Positions 42,552 through 52,085 of a DNA stretch of 64,000 bases are shown here, one piece after another. Each line of letters starts with the position of its first letter. The stretch's first letter is position 1. A program made the position numbers and the translations under genes. The notes beneath the pieces are model-generated. The model did not search any database, was not told the origin of the DNA, and was given only the letters and a program-made list of their open reading frames with translations. This DNA comes from Aplectana chamaeleonis (Eukaryota > Nematoda > Chromadorea > Rhabditida > Cosmocercidae): positions 163,618-227,617 of the forward strand of contig JAPDOI010001066.1 of assembly GCA_029168955.1 (NCBI GenBank), written 5' to 3'.

Positions 42552-43635
42552 CTGAAATAGATATATGAATGACCAATAAGACCCTTACCAGGTATGGTTG
42601 ATTGGCTGTGGTGCTTCCAGTCGGTAAGTATCGGATAAGAGGAAAACAAGGATAGAAGTCGGTCTGCGGGCAAGTCGGCTCAGTGTCGCGATCAGGAATA
42701 CTAGCCCTATCTAATGAGACTTGAATAGAGAAACAGCCTGACTGATTGCGATACAGCATGTCTGCTACCTGGCCGATTCCTCCATTCTCAAAGGTTGGTT
42801 GAGAAGGTCCTATACTGCGGCCTATTTGAGAATAGAAAAATCGACTGGTGAATGGACGCCATACCGCAATCAACCAAACTGCTTTCCTACTCCAATCCCA
42901 TTTGATAGTGATATTACTCCCGATCATCGATTGTTTTCTCAAGTTACACTTCTCATACTGATGATGGTCGGCTATCGACTCATAATTCCTCCTTCTTCTC
43001 ATCAGCCACAATGCACCTTCTTCTCATAGGCGCAAAAAAAGACGGCGACGTCACACGGCTTGTTCCACATATCACGAGCAGACAGAGAAGTTGGTTTTGC
43101 TGGGCATGAAAATAAATAGAGTGATGCGTGACCTGTACACTGACAGTCAGGATATATATTAGAGGCCGAGTTCATCGATCCTATCTAGGTAGGCCTTCAA
43201 ATAGGAAGAAGTGTGAAGTTGCTTTCTATCGTGGCTTGCCAGGTTTGAGAACGGGAAAAACAATAGCCAGCTACCAGGGTGCAGGGATAAAACCAGTGTT
43301 GAATGCGCTGCTCAGAAAGCGTCACCCTGTCAACCAGAAATCGATAACACTGACTTGTGCTGCGACTGGTAGCGGTAAGTATCATCACGGTTCGAAGGTC
43401 CATATGCGTGAATTCCTCACGCATGTTAGCATGTACTCCACCATTGAGACTCGAAGACAGATTGCCGGAACTCGCCGGGAAGCATAAATTGCTTTCCGGA
43501 TGCTTGGCTACCCCACCGAAGTTTCCATCCCCAATCACGTTGAGCTCTTGCTGATGCAACTGCGCCTGTACAAGATTAGACCTACAGACTCACGTGATTT
43601 AGATGATACCAAATAACAGTTTTCTAAAACCTCAC
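42552..43635. other. Probable intron of copy B
   Basis: 1.08 kb between two phase-compatible exons. Opposed open frames of 119-120 codons at 43.1-43.6 kb have no domain, and both contain weak splice signals. A further exon is possible but not supported. Confidence 0.4.
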
Positions 43636-43855
43636 CCGTTCTTGAAAGAGGTTGTCCGTTTGATGAGATCGCAGAATGTTGGAAGAACGTGTCCTCGAGC
43701 GTCATCGATGAATGACAACTTCTCATGTCGACGGAACATATTTACAAGTATCCAAGATATATCATCGATAAGCTCCTCGTCTCCGTTTATGAGTAGTCTT
43801 GTTAGATGAGAGATCAGCGAAATGTCACCCAAACTTGACATACAGTTGACATCCT
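43636..43855 (-). CDS. Importin-alpha-like copy B: ARM4-like exon
   Basis: Exon of 220 bp with acceptor TTCTTCCAG at 43856 and donor AACGG/GTGAGG at 43635. The peptide SLISHLTRLLIN, DDISWILVNMFRRHEK and GHVLPTFCDLIKR aligns with ARM4 of importin-alpha (LLxLL, WTLSNLCRNKNP, ILPTLVRLL). The Trp-x3-Asn cargo-clamping pair is intact (WILVN). Directly upstream there is room for only about 15 residues before the ARM1-like exon. ARM2 and ARM3 are therefore missing from this product, or an exon within the 66-bp upstream intron would be needed, which is impossible. This is an unusual internal shortening of the armadillo domain. Confidence 0.65.
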
Positions 43856-43921
43856 CTGGAAGAATACAGAAAGGCTTGAATGACTGCGAAGACTATGTGA
43901 AAGATATTGATGAAAACGAAC

Positions 43922-44045
43922 CCGCGCTTTCTGAAATCTTCGATCGAAGGAATTTCAACCCTGCAGTTTCGCTCTGCAGGTTCCCACTCTTTATCATGTC
44001 CAGCACTGATTTCGGAATAATGCAACAGTCGTCCGCTAGCGTGAA
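43922..44045 (-). CDS. Importin-alpha-like copy B: ARM1-like exon
   Basis: Exon of 124 bp with acceptor ATATTTCAG at 44046 and donor GCGG/GTTCGT at 43921. The peptide SVLDMIKSGNLQSETAGLKF, then LRSKISESA, resembles ARM1 (IVxGIxSxNxExQLxATxxFRKLLSxE). It joins the next exon in phase (G + AG gives Glu) over a 66-bp intron. Upstream exons with the basic importin-beta-binding segment were not found before 44.8 kb. Confidence 0.6.
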
Positions 44046-44810
44046 CTGAAATATAACTTGAGGTAATAGAAAAAAAAAAGATTATGATTGTCGATTTATT
44101 TAGCCAAATTCACTTTTCCTAGCTATGAGCAGATTCTAGAGCAGAACAAACATAATTTCAACGCTAACTTTCAATATGAAACCTTCTGTACACCTTCGTG
44201 CACTAAATCTTGTACACATTCTCCTATTCGCGGTGCAGTAAAAGGTGTAATGTATCACAGCGGAAAGTCTATCCTTCAAAAATCTAAAGGGAACGCCGAG
44301 TCAGAAGTAAAGTTGAACCTTTATATGCGTTTCTATGCTTTTTACACATTTTTTACAGAGGACTTGTTCTTAAAAGCTTCTTCTGCAAGTGGATAGGGTG
44401 TTTTTGGAACGATTTCGAATATCACTTCGAATAGGGACTACGTCTTTTGTGCCGACTGACTCCTCGCCGGAATTTTCTTTTTTTTTATCATCTACAAAGC
44501 AATTTGAATTTATTTTTGGAAAAGCAAATAGCGCATATTTTTGACTACTTTTATGGAATGATTCTTCCAGGTTAAATTACAAACCTTGGACGCTTTAGCG
44601 GATTTCAATTTGAAGGCATCGTGCGCGCTGAAAACCACGCACAGTTTCCTCCGCTCAACCCCTACAAGGGCTGAGCAGGCCGCTGCGCCAACTTTCGGCA
44701 AAGCTATAACCCCCCCCGCTGTTAACCACCCTCTCCCATGGGATGTAGCTCCTCAAACACTCCACCGATGGGGTTTTTTTTTGACCCCCCGTCATGAAAA
44801 TTTCCTTTAG
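44046..44810. other. No gene recognised
   Basis: This is where 5' exons of importin-like copy B should lie; none is evident. There are A10 (44069), T9 and C9 tracts. Confidence 0.4.
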
Positions 44811-44945
44811 AAGGTCTGCAGAATTCCAGTGACCGGCGAGTGGTTGTCGAGAGTCAGACTCGACGCGGCATCGGTTGCCGCTCGTTGGCAGTGACGCAGG
44901 GCCGTCGCGGCTTCAAAACACACTGTGGTGCCCCATCATCGCCCT
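44811..44945. repeat. Dispersed GC-rich repeat, partner of 1851-2125
   Basis: AAGGTCTGCAGA, GACCGGCGAGTGGT, GACGCGGCATCGG and TTGCCGCTCGTTGGCAGTGA occur in the same order as at 2000-2125. Confidence 0.55.
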
Positions 44946-45647
44946 TCACGCTGCGTAAATCATCAATAGCATTGGAAATTTCCAGCGCCGCTCGTCGCTG
45001 CGAGCAACGCCGCGACTCGAACTCTGCACGCGACTGACTATTACTACTTCACTTTAGTTCACCAAGTGGAATGAGGAGAATTTCCTTGTTTATCCAAAAC
45101 TTCTACGACTTCGACGATTTTCATTTTTTTTCACAATATTTTCGAAAAATTTTACGACTCCCCGTTGCGCCGATTCGCAACCATGCTTGACCCTTATCCC
45201 TAGCTTTAGCCCTTCTGAGAACGTAGGACGAGTTTGGCGCGTTAAAAACATACAGTTGGAAACAGGCAGGAATCCGAAAGCATGGCATTTCGTCAAAAGG
45301 GACCCGCCCTTCGTCAGGCAACTTCCACAACTTGCCCATCCCCATACTATAGAGTTGGAAAATCCTTGCGATCCAGCATACCTGTTCGAAAACATTCACA
45401 AAAGTATTTTGATACAGAGTTTTATAACTCATCTAAAAGAACGGACTCAAGAAACCATGTGCCCATTCCGACATGAGCTGTTCTTGTCTGAAACCACTAG
45501 AACGCGTCTGGTTTCTGCGCATTCTAATAACTTTTTGAAACCGCAAATAGAACCCGTCCCACAGACGATAGTTTGTCTTTATGTTTTTGCAGAAGCTCCA
45601 GACAGCTGATTTGTGAATAATCTCTGAAGAAGTACAAGTAAAAAGTA
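44946..45647. other. No gene recognised
   Basis: Opposed open frames of 100-140 codons at 45.1-45.6 kb overlap and have no recognisable domain. This is the left flank of the Tc3-like element. Confidence 0.4.
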
Positions 45648-45649
45648 TA

Positions 45650-45680
45650 CAGTGCGTTTCAAATTATAAAGGCACCCCAG
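45650..45680 (+). repeat. Tc3-like outer left terminal repeat
   Basis: CAGTGCGTTTCAAATTATAA followed by AGGCACCCC, preceded by the TA duplication. Its inverted partner is at 48651-48681. Confidence 0.9.
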
Positions 45681-45822
45681 AAAATGGCATTTTCGCTCGC
45701 ATATCAAGGAATTTCGAGGTGGGACCAATTCCATACGATTCAGCATAGTCGAAAACATAAAGCAATATCCAAAAATATTTCGTCACACTTTCTCAAGAAA
45801 TATTCGGCAACTTAAAATAACA

Positions 45823-45850
45823 CCGTTTCAAAATTATAAAGGCACTTTAG
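45823..45850 (+). repeat. Tc3-like inner left repeat
   Basis: CACCGTTTCAAAATTATAAA followed by GGCAC repeats the outer end motif in the same orientation about 173 bp inside. It is the likely second transposase-binding site. Confidence 0.8.
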
Positions 45851-46085
45851 AATAACGATAAATTTATTTACAAAAATAAAAGTTAACAACAGATTAATAA
45901 CGAATTGGTCCACCATGATTAGCAATAACATCAAAAATGCTATTTGGCATACAATCCGTAAGCTTCTTTGAAGGAGAGGTGTCCAAATTGTCCTAAGCTC
46001 TCAGAATGGCGTTCTTGCGGTCACCGATATTGTTATACTGCATGCTATCCTACTAACTATACGCTGCCTCGTGTGTGTGACCGTC

Positions 46086-46089
<4 letters not shown>

Positions 46090-46174
<85 letters not shown>
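46090..46174. repeat. GT microsatellite
   Basis: About 42 TG/GT units with a single interruption (GTGGTG near 46117). It lies within the insertion that splits the Tc3-like transposase. The His/Thr and Val/Cys frames across it are not real. Confidence 0.97.
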
Positions 46175-46176
<2 letters not shown>

Positions 46177-46607
46177 ACAATGAACGGAAATTAGTCATCG
46201 TCACCCGTCGTTAACAATTGACACCCGGTTGTCACACACTGTCCACGCATGCAGCCTTGGTGATTGACCTCCCGTGTCAATGAGAAAACGAAAACATTCT
46301 ATTGCATATATTAGGAATAATGCGTGCCTATTGCTTCAACTGCTCCTTTCTGCGATGAGTTCAAGAACTGAACATTAATCTAAACCGAAATGTTCACCAA
46401 TCCATGGAGAAGTGTGTCATAACTTCCTCCGTAGATTCTCTTCTTTCGAATCTGTGTCAGACTGTAAAGGGTTATGCACTGCATTGCGAAAGTTCCCTGC
46501 GTGAAGTTGATTGAGCAAAGTGTAACTGATTTCCGTGAAAACATACAGTAGCGCACAAGTCCTTTTTCTGCAGAAGGGGCTTTTTGTGACGAATTTTGCT
46601 CATACAA

Positions 46608-46899
46608 CTCTGAGAAATATTGCCGCGACTCCGCCGCAACTACTTCGACTTGGCGCCTGCTGGAGGAGTCGCGGGGGAGATGCGGGGCAGAACCGCGGAC
46701 TATTCTTTATTCACCGAATCGCGGTAGGGTCGCAGAAAAGTCCTGAGGGAGTCGCGGTAGATTCGCGAACGCTTGACACACGAAGAAGTCGCGGCAAAGC
46801 CGCGGAAGAGTTAAGGGTCGCTGGGGGATGCGGGACAGTCCGGGATCACGGTGGAGTCGCGGCGCAGTGGCGGAATAGTCGCGGCAATATTTCTCAGAG
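46608..46899. mobile_element. MITE-like element, 292 bp, nested in the Tc3-like element
   Basis: Inverted ends CTCTGAGAAATATTGCCGCG and CGCGGCAATATTTCTCAGAG. The interior is rich in GTCGCGG and CCGCGACT motifs. No clear target duplication (flanks CAA and AAA). Confidence 0.82.
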
Positions 46900-48479
46900 A
46901 AAGCGCCACTTCGCCATATTTCGCTTCGAAATTGACGAAATGAATTTTAGGGGTAGTTTTCGTGGTCCTCTCAGTGACGCGAATGTAGAGACCCATTGCA
47001 ACTCCCGTAGTTAAGAGGTTGGAATGGCTTAAAGATGAGGATTCGCCACCAGTTCTCACCAGCCATCTAGCACTTATCATCCAAATTTGCTCAGTAGAAG
47101 CTTTTTATTTTTTAGTGATTTTGGTAGAAGAAAGGCAAAATAAATTTTCTCACCTAGAAAGTTTAAAGCGTGAAACCACTTCAGACGTTCAGAAAAACTT
47201 ATTGCACTGGACACACCGAATTTCACGGAGGGGGTGGAAAGTCAACTTTTCGAAAAGTTTTTAAACGCGTTTATCCAAATCAAGAGTTTTTTGGGTTATC
47301 TTTGCTATTATGGCTTACCTCAAGAGCTTGTCTACTCGAAAACATAGAAAAATAAGATACCGTTTTCTGCGCGTACGATGCCTTTAAGGCTGTTGAGCAC
47401 AGCGAGACACCGCCCTGCAATTTAAATAATCCATAGATCCTAAAGCACGACCACAAGTACGCCGCGAAGCGGCGTGGGTGTGCACCTTGTTAGAGTATAT
47501 CTGCCTAACGATAATCCCCCAGATGTTCTCAATCGGGTTTAGGTCAGGACTACAAGGTGGCCACATCAGAAGAGCGATATTCTCGCTGATAAGCCATTCG
47601 ACAGTTGACCGGCCGCCGTGGACCGAGGCGTTGCCCTGCATGAAAACGTACTTCTGACGGCGACGTCCTCTAATAAATGGCAGGAGGTGGTCAGCGAGCA
47701 CCTTCTGTTATTCCTAGGAATCAATTCGACATGAAACAAAAGCTAGTTGGAGAATGCCACTGCTGCAGAATGCACCTCAAACCATTAGTGACCCACCGCC
47801 GGAGTTGCGCTTGCTGAAGAAAAGCGGCTCTTTCCTGAGATCTCTCCAATGACTATGAAAACCATCAGGGCCATCTAAGTTAAACTTCTTTTCGTCAGAA
47901 AAGTGATCAGAAAAACGTAGAATGAATAAAATTGACCAAAAATGGAAAAGCGCCTTGGGGTGCCACACAACTTACCGATTCCCAATCCGTTTTCATATTT
48001 TCACGAGCAAACTGGAGTCGGCCGGAATTGTGGAGATCAGTCAGCTTTGGAGCCTTGCTATAGACTGCCGAACAATGACAGGACTGTCATTTACGGCCCT
48101 CTATACCGTCGTCTTTGACGCATGAAGTGCCAGCTCCCACCTGACCTGGTTCACTGACCTCGTAGAATTGGACATGGAACGCCGAACATGACAGACATCT
48201 TTGTCAGACAGAACTCGTGGTCTTCCAGCGTTCTTATTTTTTTCCGTGGGATTCCGAATTCTTGACGTAGCTATCAATGCATCTTGGAGAATGGCCAAGC
48301 TGAGCGGCTATCAAGCGATTCGAATGGCCAGCCTGATGTAACGCTTTCACTTGGGCTTGTTCCTCACTTGAGAGTTTGTATACACGAGGCATACTGTCAG
48401 CGAGGTACACGGAAGTGTTGCCTTTCAAGTGGAGTGCAGGAGGATTGAAACTGTGGGAGATAAAGAAGCACCGCAGGGG

Positions 48480-48512
48480 GTGCCTTTATAATTTTCGAAC
48501 GGTCGGATCTTA
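48480..48512 (-). repeat. Tc3-like inner right repeat
   Basis: GTGCCTTTATAATTTTCGAA is the inverted counterpart of the inner left repeat, about 171 bp from the right end. Confidence 0.8.
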
Positions 48513-48650
48513 TGTCGGCGGATATTTCTTGAAAAGTATGAAGATGTGTTTTCCATAGAGAAAATTTACTAGAGTTTTCGGCTATGCTGAATCGATTGGA
48601 ATTGGTCTCGGCTCGGAATTCTTCGACCTGCGAACGAAGTTGCCATGTTT

Positions 48651-48681
48651 TGGGGTGCCTTTATAATTTTGAAACGCACTG
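48651..48681 (-). repeat. Tc3-like outer right terminal repeat
   Basis: GGGGTGCCTTTATAATTTTG followed by AAACGCACTG. It is the inverted partner of 45650-45680 and is followed by TA. Confidence 0.9.
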
Positions 48682-48683
48682 TA

Positions 48684-48902
48684 GTTGTGCCCTGGACGAA
48701 AAGACCGAATATCGAATAGATTCGAACGACCCCCTTTTTTAACGTCCGATTTTTTATAGATTCGATTACCCCCCCCCCTTTTGAGGTCCGATTTTTGAAT
48801 AGTATTCGAATAGTGCGATTTTAGAAATTCCGATAATGAATACGTATTCGAATGGCAATTATTCGAATATATCGATTCGAGTCTATTCGAGTGGCACAAC
48901 TA
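48684..48902. repeat. ATTCGAAT repeat, copy 2, with GTTGTGCC inverted termini
   Basis: It starts GTTGTGCCCTGGACG and ends GTGGCACAACTATAG. The interior has AACGTCCGATTTTT and ATTCGAATA motifs shared (reverse strand) with 30620-30850. Its left terminal TA coincides with the duplication of the Tc3-like insertion. Confidence 0.7.
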
Positions 48903-49449
48903 TAGTAGAAAGGTAAAAGGCAAACTGGAAAGAAAAGATCCGCTCACCTCAACCTCATCACTGTCTAGCCTTCTCTTGCTATTGAAGAAATTTTCCTGCT
49001 TTTGTTTTCTGATCTGAACTTCAAAAAAGCGTCGCCGTTTCCTCAACTCTTCATTAGACAAACCTGAAATTCAGGAATGGTTCCTAGCGGATATTCAAGT
49101 TGATCTTTCGGTGATTGCTACCGTTTTCCACACATTTTCCGGTGCTGACTTAGATCTCGTGCGCAGTCAAACGAAATGATTGAACTTACGCGTTAATCAC
49201 CAACATGGTTTTCAAAAGGGTAAATCCACAATTTCGGCGATCTGCAGTCAGATGATTGGACGCATGCGCTGGACAAAGATATGGGTGTGGATGTTATTTA
49301 CCTTGATTTCTGCAAGGCATTTGACAGAGTTTCTCATCGCAAATTAGTAAACAAACTAGAAATAGTGGGTATCCATCCGCGTATAATGGCTTGGATTCGT
49401 GCTTTTCTCACGGGCAGAACTTTCAGGGTCAGGCTTCTCAGAAACTCTA

Positions 49450-49653
49450 CGGGTCCGACCGCAGATTTCTGTCGGGCCGAACCCCTTTCCGTTTTCGCCC
49501 CTCACTTCTTCCAACTGAGACGACGTAGGGGAGAATTAAAATTTATTCTCCCCCCATGTCTTCTCACTTAGGACTACGTGGAGGAACAATGCCAAAGCGT
49601 CCGACCAGACAGAAATCTGGGGATGGAGCCCGTTCGAGCTGGGGTCGGACCCG
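49450..49653. mobile_element. MITE-like insertion (about 204 bp) in the RT remnant
   Basis: CGGGTCCGACCGCAGATTTC on the left faces GTCGGACCCGGCG on the right, and AGATTTCTGTCGGG faces CAGACAGAAATCT. It interrupts the reverse transcriptase exactly where the coding signature stops and later resumes. It contains GTAGGGGAGAATTAAAATTT. Confidence 0.75.
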
Positions 49654-49952
49654 GCGAATGTCTGAGTTAATAGTACGTTCTCCTCTCCCTTTGCAGTCCT
49701 TAGTGGTGTTCCCCAGGAGGGAGTGCTTTCACCAATTCTCTTTAATATTTATACGCATGAACTTACCTCGATTGTATCCTTGAACAACGTCGGCTGTTCG
49801 GCATTCGCTTATGACTTTAAGTTGTGTAAACCCATTTTGACAAAGGAAGATTCGGAGTGTTTGCAAAAAGCTGTTAACGATAAAGCCAAATGGTCAAATG
49901 AAATAAGTATTGCCGCTTTCCAGCGAAAAGACTAAAGTGATGAAGCTTGGTA

Positions 49953-50231
49953 CTGTGCTTATCTGGGTCAAATTCCGGTCCGCAATTGCGTCTCGACACG
50001 CTCTGCGGCCGCACGCGCTCGAGTCAATCGAGTTTCCAGCTCCAAAGCCGACTCGATATGGCTTTTTTATACAGTTTTCTTCAATTTTGTTTAGTTTCCA
50101 GTTTCTGAAACCCACCTAGAGTCAACAGGTCGGCGGCTGCGGCGCTGGAAGCTCTTCCGACTCGGGAGCGTGCGGCCGCAAAGCGTGTCGAGACGCAATT
50201 GCGGACCGGAATTTGACCCAGATAAGCACAG
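49953..50231. mobile_element. MITE family B, copy 2 (279 bp, TA duplication)
   Basis: Ends CTGTGCTTATCTGGGTCAAA and TTTGACCCAGATAAGCACAG, TA at 49951-49952 and 50232-50233. It closely matches 10511-10789 throughout. It sits inside the reverse-transcriptase remnant (EKTKVMKLG before, RRVTGFYTING after), so it inserted after that retrotransposon. Confidence 0.93.
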
Positions 50232-50620
50232 TAAGAGGCGAGTGACTGGCTTCTATACTATCAACGGTTTGCAGTTGAGCGATGTCAGCGAGATTGATGA
50301 CCTTGGTTTTCTTATCCAGGACGATCTTCATTTCGATGATCACTGCCTCAAGTTCACGTCCACGGCTAATAGGATGACGCACAGCGCGTTTCGAGCACTA
50401 TCAACTACTAAGGCAAACGTGCTGACCGAGGTGTATAAAACGTACGTACGTCCACTTAAGGAGTATGGTACGGTAGTTCTTAATCCATACAAGAAAGGAT
50501 CCATCGACGCGCTAGAGAAAGTCCAGAATACTTTTACACGAAGAGTTTTCTTCAGGACATCGTGGTTTCAGACTAATGGTAACGTGTGTCATGTCACGCC
50601 CCTTCACTTGAGATGGGCGT

Positions 50621-51508
50621 GATGATGGGATGCCGCACAATTGGTTGCACGCGACATGAGCGACAAAAATGACCGAAACCATTCCCATCGCGCGACGTCG
50701 CGATCGCCGCAACCAGCTCGCGATAGTACTCGATCAGATCGCCCGCATCACGCGGCGCGGCTTTCGCTGCGTAGCATTTCCTGTCGTTCTTACGCCCCGC
50801 GACAACATATTTCGTCGCCTCGACACACTTAATGTCTCTATGGAGGCTGTGCCTCGCACACACAGACAGACTATACTGACCTGACGAACCACTTCACGGG
50901 CCTGGTAGCTAAAATATGTGTATCAACTGCCACAACTGTTTCCACACGGTATCGAAAACATTTCAATGAGAACGTTTTGAAAGTCAGTCCTTGCTCAAAC
51001 TCCTGAATAGAGTCAGGCAACGTTGCGCAACGTTATGGATTCGCCAGGCTCCCGCTTTACCCAACTAAAAACAAAAGACGCTAAGCACAGGCAAATCTCA
51101 AACCTAACCTTTGACGGCATTCGCCAGAATCTGATCAGCGTGTAAGAGAGAACAAATAATCCAGAAGGGCTAAGGATTTCTTTTTAGAAATTGACATAGG
51201 TTGCATTTCGTAATCCTGTAAAATAAACGCGAGGGGTGAGTTGTCTGTGTCCCAGGATGTATTTGGATCAATAAGAGATCCCGCTGCAATACCTGATCGC
51301 CAGAAAACTATATGAAATCAGAGGGTGTTATCGAAGAAGCTGGGGCGGGCACCTGGCCATCACACTCAGCCACGCCGAATTCGGGGGGGGGGGCACTATG
51401 CCATCGCACACTAGCAGCTAACCTTCATGGCGGCTGGTTGATTCGTTCAAATGCGCGTGGTGCACATGAGTCTTGGGCAAGGGATTGAACCCAGAAGAAT
51501 GAAGCTCT
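50621..51508. other. GC-rich then mixed sequence, no gene
   Basis: The RT signature ends at about 50.62 kb. 50640-50830 is rich in GCGATCGC/GCGACGTCGCG palindromic motifs, perhaps another small element. A G9 run lies near 51387. Confidence 0.4.
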
Positions 51509-51510
51509 TA

Positions 51511-51711
51511 TAGCGGAGTCCACCAAGAGTGTCTCATTTACTTATCAATAAGAAGCGGTCGGCTGGGGATCAATGTGCATGAATCCCATACCAGCACGCT
51601 CGATACCGATTGAGCGAGAGCGGTTGTGCTGCAACGAGTTTCATGTTCATTGATCTCCAATCGACCGCTTCTCATTGATAAGTAAATGAGACACGTTGGT
51701 GGACTCCACTA
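51511..51711. mobile_element. MITE family E, 201 bp, TA duplication
   Basis: Inverted repeats of about 70 bp: TAGCGGAGTCCACCAAGAGT with CTCATTTACTTATCAATAAG on the left, CTTATTGATAAG-type (CATTGATAAGTAAATGAGAC) and GGTGGACTCCACTA on the right. TA flanks at 51509-51510 and 51712-51713. The diverged longer copy is at 18888-19248. Confidence 0.88.
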
Positions 51712-51879
51712 TATGTGGATAAGGAAGGCTTCAATGCTCTAAGAGGAAGGCGAAGCCCCATAGTTGCTGCTTAACAGTGCTGAGAAGTGACCGCGGTGAA
51801 CGAGTTGGCCGCAACTCTTTTTTGAATGTGTAGCCGATCGCTGAGGGAAAAATTAAACCATGAGTTACGAAAGGAGATT

Positions 51880-52085
51880 TGAGGAATTACCTCCGCAGAC
51901 GCCGGAATAATGCTAACCAGACACCCACTTGGCGCGACGTGATTACGGACTCCGCACACAATCTCACGCCTAGTGCTATTTTTGGCACTGGGCGAGGTGA
52001 TAATGCAGTTTTCGTCATTGCGAAGGATTTTAGGGATATTCTTCTCAATCTGGGAAGAAGAATTTCTAATATAAGAATTGGAATT
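51880..52085 (-). repeat. Dispersed repeat F, copy 1
   Basis: On the minus strand: GTGATAA-type (GCATTATCACCTCGCC), CAAGTGGGTGTCTGGTTAGC and ATTATTCCGGCG, matched at 55165-55360 (GCGGTGATAATACATTTTTC, CAAGTGGGTGTCTGGTTAGC, ATTATTCCAGCC). Confidence 0.6.

Larger units (their letters stand above)
45896..48392 (-). pseudogene. Tc3-like transposase, broken
   Basis: The start at 48392 (MPRVYKLSSEEQAQVKALHQ) opens a helix-turn-helix that binds the terminal repeats. A second helix-turn-helix has GRPRVLSDKD and VRWELALHASKTTV. The nuclease domain follows: [14 protein letters not shown] at about 47.87 kb (first Asp present), NASVHGG at about 47.62 kb and SPDLNPIENIWG at about 47.55 kb (Glu present). 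In the second block the catalytic Asp before Asn is Gly (MQGNASVH instead of QQDNASVH), so the protein would be inactive even if intact. The reading frame shifts at about 48.24 and 48.0 kb. The C-terminus (DCMPNSIFDVIANHGGPIRY) is found only at 45.9-45.97 kb, beyond the 1.4-kb insertion. Confidence 0.88.
45650..48681 (-). mobile_element. Tc3-like DNA transposon, 3032 bp, invaded
   Basis: Ends CAGTGCGTTTCAAATTATAA and the inverted TTATAATTTTGAAACGCACTG are flanked by TA at 45648-45649 and 48682-48683. A second, inner copy of the terminal motif lies about 172 bp in from each end (around 45823 and 48510), as in Tc3, whose long terminal repeats hold two transposase-binding sites. The transposase is on the minus strand. 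The element is enlarged by about 1.4 kb of foreign sequence between 45.97 and 47.41 kb that holds a GT microsatellite and a MITE. On the right, the TA is followed directly by GTTGTGCC, the terminal sequence of the adjacent repeat, so it landed at the end of that repeat. Confidence 0.9.
49195..50620 (+). pseudogene. CR1-like non-LTR reverse transcriptase, split by two MITEs
   Basis: Pieces in order: QHGFQKGKSTISAIC (about 49.2 kb), then VDVIYLDFCKAFDRVSHRKL, then IMAWIRAFLTGRTFRVRL. A MITE follows, then GVPQEGVLSPILFNIYTHEL, then SAFAYDFKLCK. A second MITE follows, then VTGFYTINGLQLSDVSEIDD, LTEVYKTYVRPLKEYGTVVL and ALEKVQNTFTRRVF. This is the motif order of CR1/Jockey-type reverse transcriptases. 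The catalytic FADD box reads FAYD, so the first active-site Asp is Tyr. There are frameshifts at about 49.26 and 49.92 kb besides the insertions. No endonuclease part is attached upstream. It may be a relative of the element at 59.2 kb. Confidence 0.88.

Noticed and set aside
43128..43559. Opposed frames of 119 and 120 codons between copy-B exons
   Set aside because: Neither has ARM-repeat similarity, and the flanking exons already join in phase. Treated as intron.
46001..46204. Poly(His-Thr) and poly(Val-Cys) peptides
   Set aside because: Translations of the GT microsatellite.
51460..51500. tRNA-like text (GGGATTGAACCC)
   Set aside because: It resembles part of a T-loop arm, but no cloverleaf with acceptor and anticodon stems can be drawn around it.
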